Below, piece by piece: positions 35,649-45,718 of a stretch of 64,000 nucleotides of DNA. Under the pieces are notes generated by a model. That model made no database searches. It saw only the letters and a list, made by a program, of their open reading frames with translations, and was not told where the DNA came from. Where the stretch lies: contig JAHCAU010000001.1 in assembly GCA_019634715.1 (NCBI GenBank), forward strand, positions 186,001 to 250,000, given 5' to 3'. Both the position numbers and the translations under genes were made by a program. The DNA comes from Lysobacter sp. (GTDB lineage Bacteria; Pseudomonadota; Gammaproteobacteria; Xanthomonadales; Xanthomonadaceae). Position 1 is the stretch's first letter. Each line of letters starts with the position of its first letter.

Positions 35649-36416
35649 TCACATACCCCTGAAGCGATGCAGGAAGGCGGCGCTGACCGGCAGCGCATCG
35701 CTGCGCCCGCGCAGACTGATCACGCTCTTGCCGAGGTCGTCCCTGCGCACGCGGTCGATCGCCGACACGCGCACGATGGTGCCGCGATGCACCTGCCAGA
35801 AGGTCTCGGGATCGAGTCCGGCGAGGATGTCCTTGATCGGCGTGCGGATGATCGCCTCGCCGTCGGCGGTGACCACGCGCACGTACTTGTCCTGCGCCTG
35901 GAAGAACAGCACCTCGTCGATGCCGAGCATGCGCACGCTGTCGCCGACGGCGGCGCTGATCCAGCGGATCAGCCGCGAACCGGCGGGTTTCAGGCGGGCT
36001 TCGAGCGCATCGAGTTCGGCGCCGGCCTCGTCGCCGCCGCGCGCCGCCAGCCGCTCGCGCAGGCGTTCGATCGCGCGCGCCAGCCGCGCCGGCTGGATCG
36101 GCTTGAGCAGGTAGTCGGCGGCGCCGGCCTCGAAGGCGCGCACCGCGTACTCGTCGTAGGCGGTGGTGAACACCACCTGCGCCTTCGCCGCGATGGCCGC
36201 GCGCGCCACATCCAGGCCGGTCACGCCGGGCATGCGGATGTCGAGGAAACACACGTCCGGGCGATGCCCTGCGATGGCCTCCATCGCGGCGATGCCATCC
36301 TCGCATTCGGCCACGATCTCCAGCTCGGGCCAGGCGATGCCGAGCATCGCGCGCAACGCCTCGCGCAGCGGGGTTTCATCTTCGGCGATCAGGGCGGTGG
36401 GCGCACGCGCGCTCAT
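35649..36416 (-). CDS. LytTR-type response regulator
   Basis: A 255-residue two-component regulator. The receiver domain has acidic residues AEDE (near 11-14), phosphoacceptor Asp59 in CFLDIRMPG, and Lys of LLKPIQP. The C-terminal LytTR DNA-binding domain covers about 150-255 (MLGIDEVLFFQAQDKYVRVVT, FWQVHRGTIVRVSAI). Its start overlaps the histidine-kinase stop by four bases, and both overlap the serine-hydrolase gene in the same way, so it ends a tightly coupled operon. Targets are unknown. Confidence 0.92.
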   Translation of the reverse strand: MSARAPTALIAEDETPLREALRAMLGIAWPELEIVAECEDGIAAMEAIAGHRPDVCFLDIRMPGVTGLDVARAAIAAKAQVVFTTAYDEYAVRAFEAGAADYLLKPIQPARLARAIERLRERLAARGGDEAGAELDALEARLKPAGSRLIRWISAAVGDSVRMLGIDEVLFFQAQDKYVRVVTADGEAIIRTPIKDILAGLDPETFWQVHRGTIVRVSAIDRVRRDDLGKSVISLRGRSDALPVSAAFLHRFRGM

Positions 36417-37675
36417 GCCGTCGCCCCGTCGACCGGGATCCACAGCGAGGCGCGCGCACCGCGCGCCGGCTCGCCCTGCAGCGAGAAGCGCGCGCGGCCC
36501 GGATACAGCGTGTCCAGCTGCGCGCGCAGGTTGGCCAGGCCCAGGCCGCCGCCGACGCCGGTGTCCAGGCCCAGGCCGTCGTCGATCACGCTCACGCGCA
36601 GGCCTTCGCCCTCGCGCGCGGCCTCGATCGTCACCCGCCCCGGGCCGGGCTTCGGTTCGACGCCGTGCTTGATCGCGTTCTCGACCAGGGTGATCAGCAG
36701 CATCGGCGGGAACGGCAGCGCGCGCAGCGCGGCATCGACCTCAATGGCGTGACGCAGGCGGCCGTCGGTGCGGATGCGCATGACCTCCAGGTAACTCGCG
36801 CACAGATCCAGCTGCTGGCCAAGCGTGGAGGCGATGCGCGCCTCGTCGTCGCGCAGCTTCGGAATGGTCGCGCGCAGGTAGTCGACCAGCGCGTCGAGGG
36901 TCTTCTCGGCGCGGTCGGCATCCTGGCGCAGCAGCGCGCGCACCGAGGCCAACGTGTTGAACAGGAAATGCGGCTCGACCTGCGCCTGCAGCACGCCCAG
37001 CTGCAGGTCGGCGCGCTGCTTGTCCGCGCGCACGGCGGCCAGCGCCTCGGCCTGCCGGGCCTCGCGCCAGCGGCCGAGTTCGCGGAAATAGGCGCGCAGC
37101 GCCAGACCGCCGCCGAGCAGGCCGTAGATCACGATCGCGAACGACAGCTGCAGTGCGGCCGCCAGCGCCTTTTGCATGGGCGACAGCTTCGGCGGCTTGA
37201 GCGTGACCTCGATTCCGGCCGCTTTCGGCATCACCGATTCGAGATAGCCCGAGGCCCAGCTGTCGGCGAAATAGGCCACGACGATGCCCACGACCAGCGC
37301 CGCGACCACCGCACCGCGCTCGCGCGACAGCGGCATGCGCGCATGGCGCACCAAGGTCGCCAGCAGCGGACCTGCGCCGCAGATGAGCATGAAGCCGATG
37401 AAGAAATGCAGGGCCGAGTACAGGACGATCTGCCGATCGGAGGTGGTGATCGCCAGGCCACCGGCGGTGATCAGGGCGAAGACGCCGATGCACAGGCCGA
37501 ACACGAGGCTGCGGCCCCACAGCCAGCGCCAGCCGAACACCGGGTAGCGGCGGTAGCCGAGCCAGCCATCCTGCGCGGCGACGACATCGGCGGGCAGCGG
37601 CCTGCCCAGCGGATACGGCGTGCGTGCGGCGTCGGTCATGGGCGTGGGAGTCGAGGCAGGAATCGGGGCGGTCAT
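36413..37675 (-). CDS. LytS/YehU-type sensor histidine kinase
   Basis: A 420-residue membrane kinase. Five or six hydrophobic segments (about 55-75, 85-110, 122-137, 172-196) replace the usual periplasmic sensor. The phosphorylated His236 is in QVEPHFLFNTLASVRALL, typical of His_kinase (pfam06580) proteins. The ATPase domain has ENAIKHGVEPKPG and DDGLGLDTGVGGGLGLANL. It should pass phosphate to the overlapping LytTR regulator. The start overlaps the serine-hydrolase stop as ATGA. Confidence 0.92.
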   Translation of the reverse strand: MTAPIPASTPTPMTDAARTPYPLGRPLPADVVAAQDGWLGYRRYPVFGWRWLWGRSLVFGLCIGVFALITAGGLAITTSDRQIVLYSALHFFIGFMLICGAGPLLATLVRHARMPLSRERGAVVAALVVGIVVAYFADSWASGYLESVMPKAAGIEVTLKPPKLSPMQKALAAALQLSFAIVIYGLLGGGLALRAYFRELGRWREARQAEALAAVRADKQRADLQLGVLQAQVEPHFLFNTLASVRALLRQDADRAEKTLDALVDYLRATIPKLRDDEARIASTLGQQLDLCASYLEVMRIRTDGRLRHAIEVDAALRALPFPPMLLITLVENAIKHGVEPKPGPGRVTIEAAREGEGLRVSVIDDGLGLDTGVGGGLGLANLRAQLDTLYPGRARFSLQGEPARGARASLWIPVDGATA

Positions 37676-39084
37676 CGGCGGTCGGCGTCGAGCGTGCGGC
37701 CGGCCTGGTCGAGGGCCAGCCCGGCGACTGTACCAGCGGCGTCGCGGCGGAAACGGATCACGATGCCGGCGCCGTCGAACGCGAAGGTGTCCTTGCCGCG
37801 CGCCTCCAGCGGGAACGCGCCCTGCCCGCTGGCCTGCGCCATCAGCGTCGCGCCCTCGACGCGCACGTTCAACACGAAGCCCGGCATCAGCGGGTAGTCG
37901 CCGGCATAGGCCTTCAGGTCATCGGCGGACAGGGTCGGCGCATCGGCCGGCCGCGGCTTCGCCGGCGCGCCCAGCGGCACGCGCGGATCGAGCAGGTGCA
38001 GGCCGAGGCTGCCCAGGCCGCCCTGCGCGTGCAGCGCGGTGTCGGAGAGGATGACCACGCCGGAGCGCTTCGCCGGATCGAAGGCGACGAACGAGGAGAA
38101 GCCGCCGGTGCCGCCCTCGTGCGCCAGGAACGTGCGGCCGTTGAGCGGCGCCAGCATCCAGTGCATCGCCATGGGCGGCTGCGCGGCACCGGCGACCGGC
38201 GCATGGGTCATCGCGAGATCGGCCGCCAGCGGTGCCGGCGCATCGCCGAACTGCCCGCGGACGTAGCGCACCATGTCGTCGAGCGTGGCGCGCACGCCGC
38301 CGACGCCGGCGAAGTCGACCGGGAAATCCCAGGGCGAGGTCGCCTTGCCGTCGGGCGTGTGGCCGGTGGCGACCTTCACGCCATCCGGACGACGCGCGAC
38401 GTAGCTGTGGCGCATGCCCAGCGGCGCGAACAGGCGCTGCGCGAGCAGCGATTCGACATCCTCGCCGCTGCGGCGCGCGATCGCGTACGACAGCAGCATC
38501 GCCGCGAAATTCGAGTATTCGAACGACGTGCCCGGCGCACGCGCCAGCCGCGTCTTCGCCAGCGCGCCGAGCAGGTCGGCCTCGGTCAGCTTCGCGTAGG
38601 GATTGGCCGGGTCGTAGGCGATGCCGTCGGGAACCGCGGGCAGGCCCGAGGTGTGGGTGACGATGTGGCGCAGCAGGATGGGCTGGCCCTCGAATGCCGG
38701 CACGGCCGTACCCTCGGGCAGATACGCCGACAGCGGATCGTCCAGCGAAGCCTTGCCCTCGCGGATCAGGCCCGCGAGCAGCGCAGCCATCATCGGCTTG
38801 CTGACCGAACCGATCTCGAAGGCGGTGTCGGCATCGATGCGACGCGCGGGATCGCCGCCGTCGGCGCAGACGTAACTGCGCGCGGTCGCGTCGCCATCGA
38901 TCACCGCGACCGCGAAACAGGCCCCGCTGGCATCGCCGACCAGGCGGCGCTCGACGATGCCGCGCAGCGCGGCATCGTCCATGGCCCGCGCCGGCCCGGC
39001 GCCGAACAGGGACAGCGCCGTGGCGCACAGCGACGCCAGCGCGAAGGGAAGACCGGTGAACAGACGGACGGGACGCGGGCGCAT
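37672..39084 (-). CDS. Exported serine hydrolase of the class C beta-lactamase family
   Basis: A 470-residue protein with a signal peptide (about 1-35). The active-site motifs are Ser93-x-x-Lys96 (GSVSKPMM), Tyr190-Ser-Asn (FEYSN) and HEGG replacing the KTG motif. A C-terminal domain of about 90 residues follows (LKAYAGDYPLMPGFVLNVRVEG), as in DD-peptidase/esterase members. It probably cleaves D-amino-acid peptides or esters rather than antibiotics. It is the first gene of the operon with the kinase and regulator, so sensing and cell-wall or peptide chemistry may be linked. Confidence 0.88.
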   Translation of the reverse strand: MRPRPVRLFTGLPFALASLCATALSLFGAGPARAMDDAALRGIVERRLVGDASGACFAVAVIDGDATARSYVCADGGDPARRIDADTAFEIGSVSKPMMAALLAGLIREGKASLDDPLSAYLPEGTAVPAFEGQPILLRHIVTHTSGLPAVPDGIAYDPANPYAKLTEADLLGALAKTRLARAPGTSFEYSNFAAMLLSYAIARRSGEDVESLLAQRLFAPLGMRHSYVARRPDGVKVATGHTPDGKATSPWDFPVDFAGVGGVRATLDDMVRYVRGQFGDAPAPLAADLAMTHAPVAGAAQPPMAMHWMLAPLNGRTFLAHEGGTGGFSSFVAFDPAKRSGVVILSDTALHAQGGLGSLGLHLLDPRVPLGAPAKPRPADAPTLSADDLKAYAGDYPLMPGFVLNVRVEGATLMAQASGQGAFPLEARGKDTFAFDGAGIVIRFRRDAAGTVAGLALDQAGRTLDADRR

Positions 39085-39206
39085 GGGGACTCCAGGACAG
39101 GGGTGGACGGTGCCACCCTGCCCTGTGCGCGATCTTGCTACTTGTGTTTGCGACGAAACCCGCCGAGGCGGCGACGAAACCTGCTGGAGTACGGATCGGC
39201 CGCAGC

Positions 39207-40451
39207 TCAACCCGCCAGCAGCGCCTTCAGCGCGACGGCATACCGCGCCGCGATGGCCTCGCGGTCGACATGCCGGCCGCCGCGCACGACCTCGCGGCTG
39301 GCGACTTCGACGCGGTCGACGAGGTTGCGGTTGCCGCTGAACAGCCAGCGGTCGGCGATGTCGGCCGGCGTCGCGCCGACCAGATGCGGGGCGTCGCCGT
39401 CGAGCACGATGCGGTCCTCGACCAGCACCGCGTCGGTGAAGCCGCTGCTGCGTGCGGCGCTGGCGCGGACGCCGGCGAGCAGCACGTCGCCGACGCTGGG
39501 CATGGCCTCGGTGGCGACGATGTTGCGGTGTTTCGTGATCAGGCGCTGGCCATATTCCAGCCAGCGCAGTTCCTCGACCGGCGAGACCGAGATGTGCGAG
39601 TCGGAACCGACGCCCCAGGCGCCGCCGGCATCGAAGTAGTCGCGCACCGGAAACAGGCCATCACCGAGGTTGGCCTCGGTGGTGGTGCAGATCGCGACGT
39701 TGGCGCCGCTGTCGGCGACGCGCACCACTTCGTCGGTGTCGAGATGCGTGGCATGCACGAGGGTCCAGCGTGCGTCCACGTCGACATGGTTCAGCAGCCA
39801 GCGCACCGGGCGGTCGCCGCGGAGGGCGAGGCAATCCTGCACTTCGCCGATCTGCTCGGCGATGTGGATGTGGACGCGGGCATCGGCGGGCAGCGCGGCG
39901 AGCACGGTCTGCATCGCGTCCGGCTGTACGGCACGCAGGCTGTGCAGGGCGCAGCCGACGCGGAGGGTGTCGTCCTGTTCGCGATGCAGGGTGTCGAACA
40001 GCTTCAGATAGGCATCGACGGTGTGGCCGAAGCGGCGCTGGCGTTCGTTGAGCGGGCGGGCGTCGAAGCCGCCGGTCATGTACAGCACCGGCAGCAGGGT
40101 CAGGCGGATGCCGGTGTCGCGCGCGGCTGCGATCAGCGCGCGGGACATCGTCCCCGGGTCGTCGTAGGGCCGGCCGTCCGGCGCATGGTGCAGGTAATGG
40201 AACTCGCAGACCGTGGTGTAGCCGGCTTCCAGCATCTCGGCGTATAGCTGCGAGGCGACGGCGTGGAGCTGGTCGGGGTCGAAGCGCGCGGCCATGCGGT
40301 ACATGGTCTCGCGCCAGGTCCAGAAGGAATCCGTGGGGTTCGTCATGCGCTCGGCCAGGCCGGCCATGGCACGCTGGAACGCATGCGAATGCTGGTTGAC
40401 GATGCCGGGCGATTGCCAGCGGCCGTCGACGAGGGTGATCTGCGAGGTCAT
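39207..40451 (-). CDS. hutF: Formimidoylglutamate deiminase
   Basis: A 414-residue amidohydrolase that turns N-formimidoyl-L-glutamate into N-formyl-L-glutamate and ammonia, the third hydrolytic step of the longer histidine pathway. Metal ligands appear in [36 protein letters not shown] and GSDSHISVS. The start at 40451 matches the family. It is divergent from the CoA-transferase/hutI operon, with about 107 bp between the starts. Confidence 0.95.
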   Translation of the reverse strand: MTSQITLVDGRWQSPGIVNQHSHAFQRAMAGLAERMTNPTDSFWTWRETMYRMAARFDPDQLHAVASQLYAEMLEAGYTTVCEFHYLHHAPDGRPYDDPGTMSRALIAAARDTGIRLTLLPVLYMTGGFDARPLNERQRRFGHTVDAYLKLFDTLHREQDDTLRVGCALHSLRAVQPDAMQTVLAALPADARVHIHIAEQIGEVQDCLALRGDRPVRWLLNHVDVDARWTLVHATHLDTDEVVRVADSGANVAICTTTEANLGDGLFPVRDYFDAGGAWGVGSDSHISVSPVEELRWLEYGQRLITKHRNIVATEAMPSVGDVLLAGVRASAARSSGFTDAVLVEDRIVLDGDAPHLVGATPADIADRWLFSGNRNLVDRVEVASREVVRGGRHVDREAIAARYAVALKALLAG

Positions 40452-40558
40452 CGGCGGATTGTCGCATCGGGCTGCCCGCACCCCAACCCTCCCTCGCCGC
40501 CGCCACGTCCGCCATCTCCGCCCGCTACACTCCCCACCTCCCCCGCCTGCCTGCCGCC

Positions 40559-41731
40559 ATGCCCGCTCTCTCCGGCCTCAAGGTCCTCGAACTCGCCCGC
40601 GTGCTCGCCGGGCCCTGGTGCGGGATGACCCTGGCCGACCTCGGCGCCGAGGTGATCAAGATCGAGCCACTCGAAGGCGACGACACGCGGGGGTACGGTC
40701 CGCCCTTCCTCGGCGAGGGCGAGGCCCGGCTGTCGGCCTATTTCGCCAGTTGCAATCGCGGCAAGCACTCGATCGCGATGGACCTGCGCCATCCCGACGC
40801 GCGCCCGCTGCTGGAGGCGCTGATCCGCGAGGCCGACGTGCTGATCGAGAACTTCCGCACCGGTGTCGCCGAGTCGCTGGGCCTGGACGAGGCGACGCTG
40901 CGCGCGCTGAACCCGCGCCTGATCCTCTGCGCGATCTCCGGCTACGGCCGCAGCGGTCCGGGTGCGCTGCGGCCGGGCTACGACTTCGCGGTGCAGGCCG
41001 AATCCGGGCTGATGTCGATCACCGGTCCCGCCGACGGGCCGGCGAGCAAGGTCGGTGTGGCCACGGTCGACCTCACCACCGGCCTCAACGCCGCCATCGC
41101 GATCCTCGCCGCGCTGCACCAGCGCAACACCACCGGCGAAGGCCAGCGCATCGAACTGAGCCTGTTCGACGTGCAGGTGCAGGCGCTGGCGAACGTGGCG
41201 AGCAGCGTGCTGTTCACCGGCCAGGATGCGAAGCGCTACGGCAATGCGCACGCCAGCATCGTGCCCTACCAGACCTTCGACGCAGCCGACGGCGCATTCG
41301 CGCTGGCCTGCGGCAGCGACGCGCTGTGGCAGCGGCTGTGCCTGCTGCTCGCGCGACCGCGCTGGGTCGACGATCCGCGCTGCGCCACGAACGCGGCGCG
41401 CGTGCAGCATCGCGACTGGCTGATTCCGGAACTCGAACGCCTGTTCGCCGCCGACAGCGTCGCCGCCTGGCTGGCGCGCTTCGAAGCGGCCGGCATCCCC
41501 GCCGCGCCGGTGAATTCGGTCCGCGACGCCCTGCACGGCGAGCTCGCCACCGCGCGCGGCCTGCGCATCGAAGCCGACGGCGTGCCGATGGTCGCCAGCC
41601 CGCTGCGCATGAGCGCCTCGCCGATGACCGGGCCCCTGCGCCCGCCGCACCTCGGCGAGCACACCGATGCGATCTGCACGGCGCAGGGGTTCGATGCGGC
41701 TTCCCTGAAATCCTCTGGAGCGATCCGGTGA
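40559..41731 (+). CDS. CaiB/BaiF family CoA-transferase
   Basis: A 390-residue family-III CoA-transferase. It has the typical start ([47 protein letters not shown]), and the catalytic Asp is probably that of [13 protein letters not shown] near residue 170. The end, [21 protein letters not shown], is family-typical. The substrate is not predictable. Its stop overlaps the hutI start (GTGA), so it is translated with a histidine-degradation gene, which is unusual. Confidence 0.92.
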   Translation: MPALSGLKVLELARVLAGPWCGMTLADLGAEVIKIEPLEGDDTRGYGPPFLGEGEARLSAYFASCNRGKHSIAMDLRHPDARPLLEALIREADVLIENFRTGVAESLGLDEATLRALNPRLILCAISGYGRSGPGALRPGYDFAVQAESGLMSITGPADGPASKVGVATVDLTTGLNAAIAILAALHQRNTTGEGQRIELSLFDVQVQALANVASSVLFTGQDAKRYGNAHASIVPYQTFDAADGAFALACGSDALWQRLCLLLARPRWVDDPRCATNAARVQHRDWLIPELERLFAADSVAAWLARFEAAGIPAAPVNSVRDALHGELATARGLRIEADGVPMVASPLRMSASPMTGPLRPPHLGEHTDAICTAQGFDAASLKSSGAIR

Positions 41732-42966
41732 CACCAGACACGACTTCCTTCGATGGCCTGCTCCTCGGCGCACATCTCGCCACCCTCGACGGCGCGGATT
41801 ACGGCGTCATCGAAGACGGCGCGCTCGGCTGGCGCGACGGCGTGCTGACCTATGTCGGCCCACGCTCGGCATTGCCCACCGATGCGGAGGCGCAGGCCGG
41901 CGAGGTGATCGAGACCGACGGCGGCTGGGTGACGCCCGCGCTGGTCGATTGCCACACCCACGTCGTCTTCGCCGGTGATCGCGCCCACGAATTCGAACTG
42001 CGCCTGCAGGGCGCGAGCTACGAGGAGATCGCGCGTGCCGGCGGCGGCATCCTCTCGACCGTGCGCGCAGTGCGCGCCGCGAGCGAGGACGAGTTGCTTT
42101 CGCAGTCACTGCCGCGCGCGGCAGCGCTGCTGCGCGACGGCGTGGCCACGCTGGAGATCAAGTCCGGCTACGGCCTGGATTTCGAGAACGAGCGGAAAAT
42201 GCTGCGCGTCGCGCGGCGCATCGGCGAGACGCTGGGGATCACGGTACGCACGACCTATCTCGGCGCGCACGCGCTGCCGCCGGAGTTCGCTGATCCAAAG
42301 CCGGCTGGACGCGCCGACGACTACATCGACGCCGTGGTCGACTGGCTGCCGACGCTGCACGGCGAAGGCCTGATCGACGCCGTCGACGCCTTCTGCGAAG
42401 GCATCGGCTTCACGCCCGCGCAGACGCGTCGCGTGTTCGAGGCCGCACGGGCGCTCGGCCTGCCGGTCAAGCTGCACGCCGACCAGCTCAGCGATCTCGG
42501 CGGCGCCGCGCTCGCGGCCGAATTCGGCGGGCTGTCCGCCGACCACGTCGAATACACGAATGACGATGCCGTGCGCGCGATGGCCGCATCCGGCACCGTC
42601 GCGGTGCTGCTGCCCGGCGCCTTCCACTGCCTGCGCGAAACGAAGCTGCCGCCGCTCGCCGCGTTCCGCGAGCACGGCGTGCCCATGGCCGTGGCCACCG
42701 ACTGCAATCCGGGCACCGCGCCGGTGCTGTCGCTGCGCGAGGCGATGTCGCTGGCCTGCACGCATTTCCGGCTCACGCCCGAAGAAGCGCTGCGCGGTGC
42801 GACCGAACATGCCGCGCGCGCGCTCGGCCTGCACGATCGCGGCGTGCTGCGCGTCGGCCTGCGCGCCGACTTCACGCTGTGGAACATCCGTCGCCCCGCC
42901 GAGCTGTGCTACTGGCTCGGCGGCGACCTGTCGCGCGGCGTCTGGTCGGCGGGCGAACGGCGCTGA
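41728..42966 (+). CDS. hutI: Imidazolonepropionase
   Basis: A 412-residue metal-dependent amidohydrolase that opens the ring of 4-imidazolone-5-propanoate to give N-formimidoylglutamate. Motifs include [48 protein letters not shown] and [10 protein letters not shown]. The start is GTG 41728, overlapping the stop of the CoA-transferase gene; this gives the family N-terminus. The frame is open far upstream but only as a shadow. Confidence 0.96.
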   Translation: MTPDTTSFDGLLLGAHLATLDGADYGVIEDGALGWRDGVLTYVGPRSALPTDAEAQAGEVIETDGGWVTPALVDCHTHVVFAGDRAHEFELRLQGASYEEIARAGGGILSTVRAVRAASEDELLSQSLPRAAALLRDGVATLEIKSGYGLDFENERKMLRVARRIGETLGITVRTTYLGAHALPPEFADPKPAGRADDYIDAVVDWLPTLHGEGLIDAVDAFCEGIGFTPAQTRRVFEAARALGLPVKLHADQLSDLGGAALAAEFGGLSADHVEYTNDDAVRAMAASGTVAVLLPGAFHCLRETKLPPLAAFREHGVPMAVATDCNPGTAPVLSLREAMSLACTHFRLTPEEALRGATEHAARALGLHDRGVLRVGLRADFTLWNIRRPAELCYWLGGDLSRGVWSAGERR

Positions 42967-42977
42967 GCCGTTCGCCC
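42951..42977. terminator. Hairpin spanning the hutI stop codon
   Basis: GGGCGAACGGC (42951-42961) pairs perfectly with GCCGTTCGCCC (42967-42977), with the loop GCTGA containing the stop codon. There is no T run. It sits in the 18-bp gap between hutI and the convergent gene at 42985, so it could end both transcripts. Confidence 0.6.
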
Positions 42978-42984
42978 GCGTCGA

Positions 42985-43671
42985 TCAGGGCTTCGCGGCC
43001 GCGATGTCGTCGGCGGTGATCATCTTCGTCGGCTGGCCTTTTTCGTCCAGGAACATGATCGCGCCCTCGCCCTCGGGCGTGACCTTGATCGCCAGTCGCG
43101 GCTTGCCGCTGGCGTCGCCAAGATGCAGCACCGCATCGCCGGACGGGGTCTTGCCGACGTAGAGACGACGCGTGATCGCCTGCGGCGCCTCGCCTTCCTT
43201 GTGCGTACCGCCGAACACCGGGTACTTCGTCCCGTCGATCACGTCGTTCACGGTCAGCCCCGCGAAGTGGCGACCACCGTGGTCCTGACCCATCAACTGC
43301 AGCTGCTGGTCCTGCCGGTAGCGATCGAAGGTCAGGCTCACGCCGCTCATGATCTTGCCGTCGGCGCCCTGCTTGCCCGCGAAGATCAGGCCACCGTTTT
43401 CGGTGCCTTCGTCGTCGAAGAACAGCATGCCGGCCTGGGGACGCGGATGCGGATATTCCTTGCCGGCGATGATGGCCCCGGGGAAGCGGCCGTTGCTCGA
43501 CAGCACCATGCGCAGCGTGCCGTCGGGCTCGCGGATGTTGATGCGTTGAACATCGAGGGTGTCGAACTTCGCCGGCGCACCGGAACGCGCGCCGGTCAGC
43601 ATGACCGCGACGAGGGTGACGGTCAGTACGCCGGCATAGGCGCCGAGGATCTTTTCGGAACGAGTGAACAT
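42985..43671 (-). CDS. Membrane-anchored protein of unknown function
   Basis: A 228-residue protein. One N-terminal helix (KILGAYAGVLTVTLVAVMLTG, residues 7-27) anchors a soluble, beta-rich exported domain with repeated Gly-rich turns: IREPDGTLRMVLSSNGRFPGAI, GTENGGLIFAGKQGADGK, DQHLG-like loops and KVTPEGEGAIMFLDEKGQPTKMI. The repeats look like a small beta-helix or beta-roll. A CTGGAG site precedes ATG 43671. It is divergent from the dipeptidase gene. No enzyme motif is seen. Confidence 0.7.
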   Translation of the reverse strand: MFTRSEKILGAYAGVLTVTLVAVMLTGARSGAPAKFDTLDVQRINIREPDGTLRMVLSSNGRFPGAIIAGKEYPHPRPQAGMLFFDDEGTENGGLIFAGKQGADGKIMSGVSLTFDRYRQDQQLQLMGQDHGGRHFAGLTVNDVIDGTKYPVFGGTHKEGEAPQAITRRLYVGKTPSGDAVLHLGDASGKPRLAIKVTPEGEGAIMFLDEKGQPTKMITADDIAAAKP

Positions 43672-43850
43672 CCGGTCTCCAGGAGGTCGGGGGGCGGGGG
43701 ATCGCGTAGTGTGCCGAATCGGGACGGCATGCGGGGGCAGGACACGGCGACGGGCATTCGAGCGGAACATTCGCGTGGACGGGCGGCGCCACTTCCCGCC
43801 CGCCCAGCTTCACGGGACAATCCATCGAACCAGACAGGCCCGGAGGGCCC

Positions 43851-45053
43851 ATGCGCACGACACTCGCCCCGGTCCTTTCCGCGCCGCTCCTCGGCCTCGC
43901 GCTGCTCTCCGCCACGGCGCAGGCCGCCGACGCACCGCCCGCCGCACGCAGGCTCGCGCAGGACGCGGTGATCGTCGATACCCACATCGATTCGCCGACC
44001 GAGCTGATGAAGCAGTGGAAGGACCTCGGCGAAGCGCAGTCCGGCGAGTTCGATTACCCCAAGGCGCGTGCCGGCGGACTCGACGTGGCCTTCATGTCGA
44101 TCTACACCTCGCCCGGACAGGATGCCGACGGCAGCGCCTGGAACATCGCCAACCGCATGATCGACGCCGTGGATTCGCTGGCGCTGCGCCATCCCGACAA
44201 GTTCGCGATCCTGCGCTCGCCGCGCGACGTGGATCGCCTGCGCGCCCGGGGGCGCGTGCTGCTGCCGATGGGCATGGAGAACGGCGCACCGATCGGCGAC
44301 GACCTCAGCAAGCTCGAATTCTTCTTCAAGCGTGGCGTGCGCTACATCACCCTCGCCCACAGCGCGAACAACCGCATCGCCGATTCCTCCTATGCCACCG
44401 AAAAGCGCTGGAAGGGCCTGAGTCCGTTCGGCCGCGAGGTCGTCGCCGAGATGAACCGCCTCGGCATGATGATCGACGTCTCGCACCTGTCCGACGAGGC
44501 CGCGCGGCAGGCCATCGACCTCAGCCGCGCGCCGGTGATCGCCAGCCATTCGGCGCTGCGCCATTTCACGCCGGGTTTCGAGCGCAACCTCAGCGACGAA
44601 CTGGCGAAGGCCATCGCCGCGAAGGGCGGCGTGATCCAGATTCCATTCGGCAATGCCTTCGTCGACCCGGCCTCGGCCGCGCAGACCCAGGCCTATTTCG
44701 CCGCCCATGCCGAGTTCGAACGGGAGCGCGCCGCCGGCCGCACGACGAAGACCGTCGCCCAGTTCGACGCCGACTGGGACCAGGCGCATCCGCCGCTGCC
44801 GGTCGGCATCGACGCCGTGCTCGACCAGATCGATTACGGCGTGAAGCTCGTCGGCATCGACCACATCGGCATCGGCTCGGACTTCGACGGCGTCGGCGGC
44901 GCGCTGCCGCAGGGCCTGAAGACCGTCGCCGATTTCCCGAACCTCGTCGCCGGCCTGCAGGCACGCAAATATTCCGATGCCGACATCCGCAGGATCCTCG
45001 GCGGCAACCTGCTGCGCGCGTGGACGGCCATCGAGGCCGCTGCTGCGCGCTGA
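43851..45053 (+). CDS. Exported M19 membrane-type dipeptidase
   Basis: A 400-residue zinc enzyme with a signal peptide (about 1-25). Metal-binding motifs are VDTHIDSP (HxD), MIDVSHLSDEA, VIASHSALRHF and IGIGSDFDGVGG, the renal-dipeptidase pattern. It should hydrolyse dipeptides, including those with D-residues, in the periplasm. A GGAG-rich site precedes the ATG. Confidence 0.94.
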   Translation: MRTTLAPVLSAPLLGLALLSATAQAADAPPAARRLAQDAVIVDTHIDSPTELMKQWKDLGEAQSGEFDYPKARAGGLDVAFMSIYTSPGQDADGSAWNIANRMIDAVDSLALRHPDKFAILRSPRDVDRLRARGRVLLPMGMENGAPIGDDLSKLEFFFKRGVRYITLAHSANNRIADSSYATEKRWKGLSPFGREVVAEMNRLGMMIDVSHLSDEAARQAIDLSRAPVIASHSALRHFTPGFERNLSDELAKAIAAKGGVIQIPFGNAFVDPASAAQTQAYFAAHAEFERERAAGRTTKTVAQFDADWDQAHPPLPVGIDAVLDQIDYGVKLVGIDHIGIGSDFDGVGGALPQGLKTVADFPNLVAGLQARKYSDADIRRILGGNLLRAWTAIEAAAAR

Positions 45054-45081
45054 CTCAAGCGACATTCCAGGAGCACACCCC

Positions 45082-45630
45082 ATGAACATCCTCGGCATTT
45101 CCGGCAGCCTGCGCGCCGGCTCGTTCAACACCGCGCTGCTGCGCGCCGCGCAGGCCAGCACGGCCGATGACGTCACGCTGGATGTCGCGACGCTGCACGG
45201 CATCCCGCTGTACGACGGCGACCTCGAACAGCGCGAAGGCATTCCCGAAGCGGTGCTCGCGCTGAAACAGCGCATCGTCGACAGCGATGCCGTGCTGCTG
45301 TCCACGCCCGAATACAACAACGGCATCCCCGGCGTGTTCAAGAATGCGATCGACTGGCTGTCGCGTCCGTCGGACGACATCGGCCGCGTGTTCGGCGACC
45401 GGCCGTTCGCGGTGATCGGCGCCTCGCCGGGCGGCTTCGGCACGATCCTCGCGCAGAACGCCTGGCTGCCTGTACTGCGCACGCTCAAGGTGCGCTGCTG
45501 GACCGGCGGGCGCCTGCAGGTCTCGCGCGCCGGCGGCCTGTTCGATGCGCAGGGACGGCTGACCGACGACGCCACGCGACGCGCGCTGGCCGACTTCGTC
45601 GCCGGCTTCGCTGCATTCGCCGCGCGCTGA
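45082..45630 (+). CDS. NADPH-dependent FMN reductase
   Basis: A 182-residue flavodoxin-fold enzyme. The FMN-binding loop GSLRAGSFNTALLRAA and the second signature STPEYNNGIPGVFKNAIDWLSRP are family-typical. It reduces FMN, quinones or similar acceptors using NADPH. A CAGGAGCAC site precedes the ATG, which is 28 bp after the dipeptidase stop, so the two are probably co-transcribed. Confidence 0.92.
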   Translation: MNILGISGSLRAGSFNTALLRAAQASTADDVTLDVATLHGIPLYDGDLEQREGIPEAVLALKQRIVDSDAVLLSTPEYNNGIPGVFKNAIDWLSRPSDDIGRVFGDRPFAVIGASPGGFGTILAQNAWLPVLRTLKVRCWTGGRLQVSRAGGLFDAQGRLTDDATRRALADFVAGFAAFAAR

Positions 45631-45718
45631 GATTCACTGCGACGTCTCGCGATCCGAGACGCGCGCAAGCGACAATCCCCCTTTCACCCGACCTCGACGC
45701 AAGACTCAAGGACCCCGC

